In this document: piece after piece, positions 1 to 7,482 of the stretch | Layout of the letters: the number at the start of each line of letters is the position of its first letter | Numbering within the stretch: the stretch's first letter is position 1 | DNA from: Strigomonas culicis | Taxonomy: Eukaryota > Euglenozoa > Kinetoplastea > Trypanosomatida > Trypanosomatidae | Assembly (NCBI GenBank): GCA_000482145.1 | Contig: AUXH01000200.1 | Coordinates: 1-29,423, forward strand | Length of the DNA stretch: 29,423 nt | Direction: 5' to 3' | Program-made: the position numbers and the translations under genes | Notes under the pieces: generated by a model | The model's input: the letters and a program-made list of their open reading frames with translations, nothing else | What the model was told of the DNA's origin: nothing | Databases searched by the model: none

Positions 1-48
<48 letters not shown>
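1..48. repeat. (GA)n microsatellite at left edge
   Basis: An almost pure GA dinucleotide run fills the first 48 bases. On the coding (minus) strand it reads (CT)n and lies downstream of the SET-domain gene. It could therefore serve as the pyrimidine tract for the next gene off the window, and for polyadenylation of the SET mRNA. That role is inferred. The repeat probably marks where the assembly ended. Confidence 0.9.
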
Positions 49-51
<3 letters not shown>

Positions 52-263
52 AATTTCGCATGCGTTAAACTCTTCGGATTCACACACACAAATATACACA
101 GGATGTGGGCTGAAAACGCAATGCACATGAGAAACCAAGAGTATTATATACAATATCACCTTCCGTTGCAGCACCATCACGCAGGGCCACGGAGGAAGCC
201 CCGGCGGCACTAACTCACCCAGTATTTCGTGTGGGCGAAGGAGAGAGGCAGAGCGAGAAGCGG

Positions 264-1334
264 CTAGACAACGCCATCCACGTCCTCGAACTTGAACTCT
301 CGGTTCCCCACCATATCCTCATGCGTGTGAAAAAAAGTCTGCGGCTCCGCAATATCGACCAAGGACGTTGCCTTTTTAAGTGCCTTCCGTTGTTTGGAAG
401 GAACCACCTTGTCTGATGAAAACATAGCAGTAAAATCGGAATACGGCAAGCAGTCCAAACGGTGGAGCAGCTGGTCCACGCGGGGATCCGCGCACTGCTC
501 CCTGTGCAGTCGCGCGGCGCGGCGCAGATAGGCGTGGCCGCACCGCTTGCAGGTGATCCGGCTGTCCTGCAGCAGCGGCTCCTCGTCGGGGGCCGACCGC
601 CCGGCCGGCGGCTGCACCGGCTGCACCTCTGCATACGAGGAGAAGCCCCAGTACGTGGCGCCGTAAAGCGAGTAGATCTCCTCGCCGGGCCCGATGTCGC
701 GGTGGGCCACCATGAACACGCGCCCGGGGTACCGGTCGTACTCCATCATGCCCGCGTTCGCGGTCAGCGGGCCGCAATCATTGATAAAGGTGGCGAGGGA
801 CAGATGGTCCCCGCTGTGTGAGACACCGTCGATGTAGTCCTCGGTCGTCCGCACACGCACCACGTAGGCGCCCTGCTGCGTCCCTGCGGCCGGGGTGCGG
901 ATATGGCGCCCTCTGTACTCGCAGAAGATGCACCCCTGAGGAATGCGCCGCGTGCTGCGGACAAACAACCCGTGCCCCGCCACATGGCCTATCAGAGACG
1001 GCCGCACCTCTACGAAGCGATGCTCCGCGGCCGCTGGTATGTACCGCACATCATCCCCCTGATCCGTCTGCAATAAGGACATGCCCAAGTGTTGGTACTC
1101 CTCCGTTATCAAGAGATTCATTTGGCACTGCCGATAGATGTTGCGCAGCGTGTAACTATCTTCACCGAACTTCATGAGAATCTCCTCATGCACCATATAC
1201 TCAACAGTGTACTGCAGCAAGTCGGCCTCGACCAGATCGTCGAGTATCTTACTCATCTGCGCTAAACTCAGCGGGATGCCGACCGAGAAGCACATGCTCG
1301 TTATAATCTTCGCAAGGGCATCGTACACAGGCAT
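264..1334 (-). CDS. SET-domain protein with C-terminal C2HC zinc finger
   Basis: Probable protein lysine methyltransferase of 356 residues. The SET fold spans about residues 107-228. It shows GHGLFVRSTRRIPQG near 120-134, a FIND motif at 183-186 where most SET enzymes have F-I-N-H, and GPGEEIYSLYG at 215-225, the usual GEE-x-x-x-x-YG substrate/cofactor end. After it, C262, C265, H277 and C281 form a C-x2-C-x11-H-x3-C finger. Residues 1-65 are helical and may be a small winged-helix-like domain (weak). The first ATG is used; a (CT)n tract with an AG lies about 55 nt upstream. Substrate and target are unknown. The His-to-Asp change in the FINH motif means activity should not be assumed. It is the last gene of the unit in this window. 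I am sure of the SET domain and unsure of its subclass. Confidence 0.85.
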   Translation of the reverse strand: MPVYDALAKIITSMCFSVGIPLSLAQMSKILDDLVEADLLQYTVEYMVHEEILMKFGEDSYTLRNIYRQCQMNLLITEEYQHLGMSLLQTDQGDDVRYIPAAAEHRFVEVRPSLIGHVAGHGLFVRSTRRIPQGCIFCEYRGRHIRTPAAGTQQGAYVVRVRTTEDYIDGVSHSGDHLSLATFINDCGPLTANAGMMEYDRYPGRVFMVAHRDIGPGEEIYSLYGATYWGFSSYAEVQPVQPPAGRSAPDEEPLLQDSRITCKRCGHAYLRRAARLHREQCADPRVDQLLHRLDCLPYSDFTAMFSSDKVVPSKQRKALKKATSLVDIAEPQTFFHTHEDMVGNREFKFEDVDGVV

Positions 1335-1409
1335 TCGCTCAAGAGAGCCCGTTGCGGGCGCACAGCTGCAAGAACACTACTTCTAGATCTATGCATGAAA
1401 AAAGAACAT

Positions 1410-1456
<47 letters not shown>

Positions 1457-1740
1457 TCGCACTCGTTACATGAAAGACACTTCTACCTATTGAAGCGTTG
1501 GGGAGTAGAAGAGGAAGAAGTAGACTACGAGCGGGAAAGGGGGGAGGGTCCTGCTATTATGCTTAAGAACATCTGACGTCAGTGCTAATGAAGGAAAGTG
1601 GAGAGAGGGTTATGTACTTCGAATTCTACTACGCACGCGAGTATACTCATACGCAACAACAATGCAAAAAATCTATTATTTCTATGGTGCAAACACGACT
1701 GAAAAAGAACCAAGAAAGTAGATTTGAAAAGAAAAAAAAC
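1335..1740. other. Spacer between transporter and SET genes
   Basis: No gene is seen. Reading on the minus strand, the first part should be the 3' UTR of the transporter (stop at 1741). The 1412-1453 (CT)n tract and the acceptor for the SET gene follow. The small open frame at 1582-1767 on the plus strand is low-complexity and has no recognisable content. Confidence 0.6.
1389..1453 (-). promoter_or_regulatory. (CT)n pyrimidine tract and trans-splice acceptor for the SET gene
   Basis: On the plus strand 1412-1453 is a pure GA microsatellite, which on the coding strand is a 42-nt (CT)n tract. It is followed by a T-rich stretch, and the first AG is at 1390-1389. Addition of the spliced leader there would give a 5' UTR of about 54 nt. 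Further AGs lie between this one and the ATG, so the exact site is uncertain. Confidence 0.65.
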
Positions 1741-3168
1741 CTACGAACTGAAGACAACCGCCATTAAAACGCCTATCAGGGAAAAGAGAATGCCGAACAC
1801 AAAAAGCACATAGCTAATGACGGCATCGACCCAACTGGTAAGGTACGTTCCTGAACTGCGCATCTTCATGGCAAACAGGGCGGGAAATGTCATACTGAGT
1901 GTAGCACTGAAGAGCGCACCAAGCAGCGACACCACCTGCGCCACATCCGGGAGGAAGACGGCCAGAACGGTGGCCGCGGCCGACAGAATGAGGCCAAGCT
2001 TAATGCGCATCTTTTTGGGGATCTTCGGCGTCTTCCCATCCGAGATGAACATGAAGGCCGCCTGCCGTGCGGGAAAGAGACAGAAGATGAACGAGATGGC
2101 CGCGCTGAAGCAGCACATCAGTTGGCACACCATCATGAGCGAATCCGTCTGTGAGTCGTACTCGGACAGGATGTTACCCGACGTCAGGTGCGGGAAGGTC
2201 CAGCAGCCGAAGAGGCCAAGCGCCGTGTAAAAAATGGTCGTGACGGTCAGTGCCAAAAAGATGGACCACAGCACCTTGCGGCCGGTCTTGTCGTGGAGAT
2301 CCTTGATCACCGCCATGACGTTCGTTTGCACCTCGTACGAAAACACAAAGATGGGTGCCACGAACATGTAGGGCACAAGCGCAATGATGTGCTTGTTCGT
2401 GAAGGGGCCGCTGCCAAGACCACCCTCGTTTGTGTCAACAGCCGCCCCGGGCACCGGGTTGAAAAAGCGGTAGGCCACGGCAAAGATGATAAACACGGTA
2501 AAAAGATTGCTGACGAGGCCGTTTGTGCGCAGAGAGGCTAGTCGCGAATTGAACGACAGCGGCGCAATCATGACGGCGGAGAGCAGCAAGAAGCAGGAGC
2601 CGCCAGTGGACGAGCGCAACCAATCTGGCAAAAACGTCATGCGGCCCACCACGATTGGGGTAATGCTGTCCTTGATGAAGCTAAGATAGACGACGGAGCA
2701 GCCAAAACTGTAAAAGAAGAGGATGCCGCGTATGCACCACTTCCCCTTCGCGCCGAGGAAAAAACTAGCGACAGTCTCAAAGTCGTCGGAGTCGGCCGAG
2801 ATGGACGCCAGAGTGAGGATGCGCACGGAAATAAACGTGACGACAATGCAGAAGAGGGTGCTCAGTAAACAGAACTGCCATCCACCAACGGCGTAGGCCA
2901 AGGGAACGGACAGCATGGTGGGTGTGGACGCCGTCGTAATGAGACTCAGCGCGCCTGAGAGCACACCGTCACCAGGGCAGCACGTCTCCAGCAGCGATGC
3001 CTTCATCTCATCGAGACTGCTAAAGGTCATGTTATCAAAGAAGATGCTGGTGTTGTGCGCTCGCATGTTCTTCCACTCTTCCACCGTCATGTTGTGAGAG
3101 TTCGACGTATCCTCTGTTGCATATACGTTATCGAGCAACTTCGTAGTCTCATTCGTCGTACCACTCAT
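1741..3168 (-). CDS. Amino acid transporter, AAAP family
   Basis: Polytopic permease of 475 residues, a normal length for kinetoplastid amino acid/auxin permease family (AAAP) members. About ten to eleven hydrophobic segments follow a polar N-terminus. The first helix region contains SGALSLITTASTPTMLSVPL near residues 70-90, which fits the family's unwound TM1 (Gly/Ser/Thr-rich, ending in a Pro). Another segment holds VPYMFVAPIFVFSYEVQ. It should move amino acids across the plasma membrane or an internal membrane; substrate cannot be read from sequence. The start is the ATG at 3168 (MSGTT), because the open frame upstream has no ATG and the likely acceptor AG is at 3224-3223. Such transporters are often in tandem arrays in trypanosomatids; here only one copy is present. 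Confidence 0.88.
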   Translation of the reverse strand: MSGTTNETTKLLDNVYATEDTSNSHNMTVEEWKNMRAHNTSIFFDNMTFSSLDEMKASLLETCCPGDGVLSGALSLITTASTPTMLSVPLAYAVGGWQFCLLSTLFCIVVTFISVRILTLASISADSDDFETVASFFLGAKGKWCIRGILFFYSFGCSVVYLSFIKDSITPIVVGRMTFLPDWLRSSTGGSCFLLLSAVMIAPLSFNSRLASLRTNGLVSNLFTVFIIFAVAYRFFNPVPGAAVDTNEGGLGSGPFTNKHIIALVPYMFVAPIFVFSYEVQTNVMAVIKDLHDKTGRKVLWSIFLALTVTTIFYTALGLFGCWTFPHLTSGNILSEYDSQTDSLMMVCQLMCCFSAAISFIFCLFPARQAAFMFISDGKTPKIPKKMRIKLGLILSAAATVLAVFLPDVAQVVSLLGALFSATLSMTFPALFAMKMRSSGTYLTSWVDAVISYVLFVFGILFSLIGVLMAVVFSS

Positions 3169-3662
3169 TGTGAATAATAAAAAAATGAAAGAATAACGAA
3201 TCAAAAGTATCTATGTATGTGCCTACCGAAAGAGAAAATTGAAGTCCAATTCTAACTAATCACGGCAACTTGCTACTAAGAGCAGCAATCAAAACACAAA
3301 GGAAATCAAAGAGAGAAGTGTGAAAGGAAGAGAGTCATGCTATCGGTACGGAACAATGCCTTTCGAACGAAACACGGACGCAAGGGGGGGGGGAAGTGGA
3401 CCTCAACAGCAAACACAACAATGCAAATAGGCAGGAACAAGAAACATAAGATGTGTGTGAGACACACTACAAGGAAAGAGTTTGATTAGATATGAATAAG
3501 AATAAAATAATAAGAAAAAAAATATACAAACACAAATTCATCAATGCAGGGAATGGATCTCTGATCTTGGTAAACTCCATCTATGGATGTGGTACACACA
3601 GCTATATATATATACGTGCACGTTGTTGGTTATTTTCTATGTGCGCGTGGCCAGGCTCTCCT
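3169..3662. other. Spacer between TMEM65-like and transporter genes
   Basis: No gene is supported. The minus strand carries the 3' UTR of the TMEM65-like gene and then, at about 3223-3245, a pyrimidine-rich stretch (TTTTCTCTTTCGGTAG) with a good acceptor AG at 3224-3223, giving the transporter a 5' UTR of about 54 nt. A run of ten G lies at 3384-3393 on the plus strand, which is C10 in the transcript. Short plus-strand frames here are AT-rich chance ORFs. Confidence 0.6.
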
Positions 3663-4712
3663 CTATTCGAATATTGGCTTTCCCTCACGCAAGTCGTCCT
3701 TGAACTCGCAAAAGTCCTCAAACGTCACACGGCCACCGGTGCCATACTTTTTCATTAGTTTCTCCGCCTTTGCAGACGTGTCCGTCAGTCCGAGCTCCTC
3801 CAAGACCTTTTCAATCTCCGGGCTTTCAATGAATCCGCTGTTGTTCTTGTCCCACTTCTGGAACATGGCATAGTCGGTCTTTTCATTTGCATCGTTGTCA
3901 ATGAAAAGCAAAGGGCACATACCGAGGATTAGACCAATCATGATGCCGAACGTGCCGCCCATATGGCCCGCAAAGAACACGCGCCTGTCCTTCATTTGCT
4001 CATCAGTCAACACAGGGGTGTCGAAGTTCAGCTTCTGCACCGCCTTGTCGATGAGCCCGTGCACCTGCATGCCCAGCAGACCAGAGCACACGTTGCCCAT
4101 GGCGGCCGAGGCGAGAACGGAGCAGTTGAGGTAGAAGCCCAGCGTGCCGTCAATGAAGTCGCCCGCAAGCAACATGGTAGCATTGTCCAAGAAGCCGAAT
4201 CCCACAAAAGGTAGCCCTGCCTCCAACCCAATAAGGCATAGCACAGACACGGGGATGCTTTTGGTTGGATCAATCGTCCGCTCCTCCTTCACCAGTGTCT
4301 CCGCCGCAGAGGGCTCCACGCCTTTTTTCTTCCTCTCTTCTTGTTTCCGCTTCATCGCACTATGGAACCAGTGGTTGAAATCCTTCGGGGATATCTCGTG
4401 ATCATTGTCCACGTCTGCGTTGGCTACCTCGCGCGCGGCCGTTTCCTTCCCGAACCATTCCATGGCGCCGCCCGCTACAATGAGCCTACGTCTGCACTCG
4501 GGGTCTAAGTTCGACACCACTTCCATCAGGACACGAGGGTCGTTCTCCATCAGCTGGGCCACCTTCTGAAGCTCTTCTTGCGTCAGCTGGGTTGAGGCGC
4601 GCGGCGCACCCGCGGCCCCGGTGAGGCCTACAGCACTGGCGTTGAAGCGCACGGCGTTTGACAGCCCACCATTGAAAAGGGAGCGAACAATGTGGGACTG
4701 TCGTCGAAACAT
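3663..4712 (-). CDS. TMEM65-domain mitochondrial membrane protein with EF-hands
   Basis: A 349-residue protein built as presequence, EF-hand, TMEM65 domain, EF-hand. Residues 1-25 are Arg-rich with no acidic residue, like a mitochondrial targeting peptide. A first EF-hand loop lies at 100-111 (D100, D102, D104, E106, D111). The TMEM65 core covers about 152-271 with three hydrophobic segments. Its most telling motifs are VGFGFLDNATMLLAG (170-184), ASAAMGNVCSGLLG (201-214) and LILGMCPLLF (261-270), which match animal TMEM65 closely. A canonical EF-hand loop follows at 288-299 (D288, N290, S292, E299), then a degenerate one near 322-333. Animal TMEM65 is an inner-membrane protein linked to mitochondrial Na+/Ca2+ exchange; the calcium-sensing role here is inferred. 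An AG directly abuts the ATG, so the 5' UTR may be almost nil. Confidence 0.85.
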   Translation of the reverse strand: MFRRQSHIVRSLFNGGLSNAVRFNASAVGLTGAAGAPRASTQLTQEELQKVAQLMENDPRVLMEVVSNLDPECRRRLIVAGGAMEWFGKETAAREVANADVDNDHEISPKDFNHWFHSAMKRKQEERKKKGVEPSAAETLVKEERTIDPTKSIPVSVLCLIGLEAGLPFVGFGFLDNATMLLAGDFIDGTLGFYLNCSVLASAAMGNVCSGLLGMQVHGLIDKAVQKLNFDTPVLTDEQMKDRRVFFAGHMGGTFGIMIGLILGMCPLLFIDNDANEKTDYAMFQKWDKNNSGFIESPEIEKVLEELGLTDTSAKAEKLMKKYGTGGRVTFEDFCEFKDDLREGKPIFE

Positions 4713-5345
4713 CTATTCAATTCAGGCCAACACACACAAATCTATATATGTATAGACCACCACAACCTTCCCACTAGTAGCCAAAAGGGGGAAAGAGAGC
4801 AAGAAAAAAGACTAGAAATGCCAAAATAGAATCAAGAAAAAAAAAGGGAGAACAAAGGTACAGCATACGTGTTGAGGGACTGTCAGAGGGTGGCCTTAAG
4901 CATACGTGCGACACGTCTGAAAGTAACGTGCGAAATCCAGTCTAACCAAGGGAAACACTATTTGTTTTTCAGTTGTTCGGTAGTAACAACACAAGGTTAT
5001 ATAGAATGAAGCATTGACTTTGATCATACATGTTGAAATACAGCGCTATTAGTAAAGAAAAATAGTAATAAAAGGTGCTTCCACTTACAGTTACATTATC
5101 TACGTAAAGGACACATGTACAAAACAGAAAGAGTCAAGTTTACAAAGGTAATTACATATTTGACATCGGGATCTATAGCTTTGAACTTCATGAAATACGG
5201 AACGCACGGAATACAACACAGTGATAGTAATCATGAAGAAGCTGTTAAAAGGGGCAAAAAGAAGCTTTAGAGAATGACACGGAAGAAATGAAAAAACACA
5301 TATCGAAAAAAATGAACAGAAGTAATCTGCACGCGCTCATACAGT
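4713..5345. other. 633-nt spacer, mainly 3' UTR of the acidic-tailed gene
   Basis: No convincing ORF or RNA gene is seen. On the minus strand it should hold the 3' UTR of the gene ending at 5346 and the processing signals of the TMEM65-like gene. Runs of A/G on the plus strand at 4788-4855 (pyrimidine-rich in the transcript) are the likely tract. A 10-base direct repeat AGCATACGTG occurs at 4862-4871 and 4899-4908. No tRNA-like A/B boxes were noticed. Confidence 0.55.
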
Positions 5346-6752
5346 TTATATATCGTCCCATGGCAATGCATCTTCCCCTTTCTTTGTGGTATCTTCCTTA
5401 ACAGCATACCCGTCATCTGATTCGTCGACTGCTTCCCCTTCATCCTCATCCTCATCTTCCACGTCGTTGATATCATCGTCTTCGTCCTCGTCCGCGCCGG
5501 GCTTCTTATAGTAGTCCTCCTCGGACTCTGGTTCGCTGCGCGCGTCTTTTTCTTCTTCATGGTCGACAACGGCGTCCTCCTCCGGCTCCGGTGTCTTACC
5601 CGCCTGTGGCGCTTCCCCGCTCAGCTGTTGCCTCACGGGCTCCTCTGCAGCGCGGGTGCCGTTCTTGTCCGAAGAGGAAGCGGAATTATGGGAAGGTTTC
5701 TCTGCGGTGATGGGCGATTCGTGCAGCCAGTCCTGCGCGGGTGCGTCATCCTCCGCCGTCTTACCGAGCGTGGAGTACAGGGCAGCATTGTGGCTGGCCG
5801 CAGGCGGCGCGGCGGGGGCCAGCGGCGTCGGGGCCGCAGCGTGCACTTGGCTGGACCACGACGCCGGGGTCTCGTCCACAGCTCGCGCGGGCGTCGAGGC
5901 TCGGGCTGAAGCTGGGGCTGGGACTGACGGGGGCGCGTGGCTCTTGCTGGGAGAAGAATTTCTATACGCGGTGGGCGAGTCCTCGGACGAAGTCGTTGAT
6001 TCTGCCGCGCTGTAGCTTAAGTTCCGTGGGTTGGGTGGCAAGTGGCTGGGCGTGGTCTCCTTGGAGGGGCGCTGGGGCGGCGCTGGTATTTTCCGCACGA
6101 CCTTCGCCCCCTTGTGCTTGTTTCTGGCGCTACCGCTCCGTCCGCCATGACCGTTGGACGAGAGAAACTCCGCACGCGACGCCTCTCGTGCCTCGGCCTC
6201 CGGCCGCCGCGTCTCCGTCAGCGCCTGCCGCGCTGCCATGAGGCGTTCCATCAGGTCGCGGCGTCCATCCAGATTCTTCACGTTCTCCGGCGTCACGGAG
6301 TGCGCATAGTTGCCGCCATACAGATCCAGGTACCGCTTCACGTCCAGGCGCTGGTGCAGGGAGCCGATGATGCGGAGGGCCGTCACAGGACTCTGCCGCG
6401 ACAGCATATCCACCATCAGCAGGCAGATGTCACGCTCATCCTTCCCCAGCGTCTCCAAAATATCCGACCCAGCCTGCTTCACCGGCTCCTCCGTATACAA
6501 GGCCGCCTTGTCGTCCACCCCGCTGCGGTGGCTATGGTTTTGATCCAACGGCTGGAACGGTGTGTTTGTGCATGCTGGTGATGGGTTGTGAAGCCTCCTT
6601 GTGTACTTTTTCGCGGAGTAATCCATACCACTTGCATCGACGCCCTTACGAGAAGAGCTGCGGGAGGCGCCGCGCAGGCCGCCACTGGCTCTTCTGGGAT
6701 TACGGTTCGCCCCAGGTGGGGCCGTGCCGGCAAACTGCTGTCGTCGCGTCAT
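5346..6752 (-). CDS. Conserved-looking hypothetical protein with acidic C-terminus
   Basis: A 468-residue protein that I do not recognise. Residues 1-60 are basic and Arg/Gly/Ser-rich. A predicted helical block at about 85-185 (including ERDICLLMVDMLSRQ and VTALRIIGSLHQRLDV) is the only part that looks folded. A long Ala/Pro/Ser-rich low-complexity stretch follows to about 400, then a strongly acidic run (about 400-450, Asp/Glu repeats), ending in WDDI. A basic head, small helical core and acidic tail suggest a nucleic-acid or histone-associated scaffold, but that is only a guess. The start is the ATG at 6752, preceded by an A-rich leader; a pyrimidine-rich tract lies at about 6838-6866. Large plus-strand frames across this gene reflect its GC-rich, low-complexity codons. 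Confidence 0.75.
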   Translation of the reverse strand: MTRRQQFAGTAPPGANRNPRRASGGLRGASRSSSRKGVDASGMDYSAKKYTRRLHNPSPACTNTPFQPLDQNHSHRSGVDDKAALYTEEPVKQAGSDILETLGKDERDICLLMVDMLSRQSPVTALRIIGSLHQRLDVKRYLDLYGGNYAHSVTPENVKNLDGRRDLMERLMAARQALTETRRPEAEAREASRAEFLSSNGHGGRSGSARNKHKGAKVVRKIPAPPQRPSKETTPSHLPPNPRNLSYSAAESTTSSEDSPTAYRNSSPSKSHAPPSVPAPASARASTPARAVDETPASWSSQVHAAAPTPLAPAAPPAASHNAALYSTLGKTAEDDAPAQDWLHESPITAEKPSHNSASSSDKNGTRAAEEPVRQQLSGEAPQAGKTPEPEEDAVVDHEEEKDARSEPESEEDYYKKPGADEDEDDDINDVEDEDEDEGEAVDESDDGYAVKEDTTKKGEDALPWDDI

Positions 6753-7018
6753 GGTTGTTGTTTTTATTTTCTTTTAAGTTCCTCGAGTGGGACTCCAGTG
6801 AGCTCTTTGAACAAGATCAAATAAATAGAAAATGAAGGTGAGAGAAGAGAAAGAGAGAGACGTAACCGACACGAAACAAACAAATAAATCAAAGGGAGAA
6901 CAAAGACAATCAAATGCTGCTGATAAGCAAAGGCTAATACGAGCATGCATCCCTTCCTCGGTAATGTATGTTTCCTTCTCTTTATTGCGTGTGTATATGT
7001 GTGTATTAATCGGGGTTA

Positions 7019-7225
7019 TTATTTTAGAGGATTCTCCGCCACGGTGAGCGGGTGTCCGTAGATGTGAACACCATTTTCAATGAGCGCTGTCAAATGCTGA
7101 ATAGCATCCACATTACCGTCTTGTTCATAGAGCTGCACTAACTCATCGGAGAATGTATCGGAGAAGTGTTGCATGTAGGCATCGCGTGTTCGTTGTGCCT
7201 CTGCCGTTTGAAAGGACGCACTCAT
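7019..7225 (-). CDS. Small hypothetical protein, possibly Rsa3-like
   Basis: A 68-residue acidic, helical protein starting at the ATG at 7225 (MSASFQ); the open frame further upstream has no ATG. The C-terminal half reads as two helices, with FSDELVQLYEQDG, then LTALIENGVHIYG. This spacing recalls the C-terminal domain of fungal ribosome-assembly protein Rsa3 (F-x-x-E-L-x-x-L ... L-x-x-x-I-x-x-G), a weak resemblance made from memory. A strong pyrimidine-rich region (7255-7440 on the minus strand) and several AGs lie right before the ATG, which supports a separate mRNA. It sits between the tRNA ligase gene and the acidic-tailed gene. Real gene: likely. Function: open. Confidence 0.6.
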   Translation of the reverse strand: MSASFQTAEAQRTRDAYMQHFSDTFSDELVQLYEQDGNVDAIQHLTALIENGVHIYGHPLTVAENPLK

Positions 7226-7230
7226 GCTAC

Positions 7231-7440
7231 CTAAGTCCGCCCTAGCTAAATGATACAAGTAAAAGGGAAAACGATAACTGAGAAGCTAAAGGAAGAACAA
7301 AAGGGAGAAGAAGATAGTATATTCTCACAGGAAGGAGTCACACGAGAAATGGAGTGGCAGCGGAAGAGACAGTATAAGTGGTTAAAGAGAGAGAGAAAAA
7401 AAAAAGAAGAGCGGGGAACAATGATAAAGCAAAGATGCTG
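7231..7440 (-). promoter_or_regulatory. Pyrimidine-rich tract and acceptors before the 68-residue gene
   Basis: On the coding strand this spacer is dominated by C/T blocks (for example TTCTTCTCCCTTTTGTTCTT). Candidate acceptor AGs lie close to the start at 7225. One is at 7232-7231, leaving a 5-nt UTR; another is within the TCATTTAG block, leaving about 19 nt. It would also direct polyadenylation of the tRNA ligase mRNA. Confidence 0.55.
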
Positions 7441-7482
7441 TTAATGATACAAGTTGACTTCATACGGGCATCCGTATCAATC

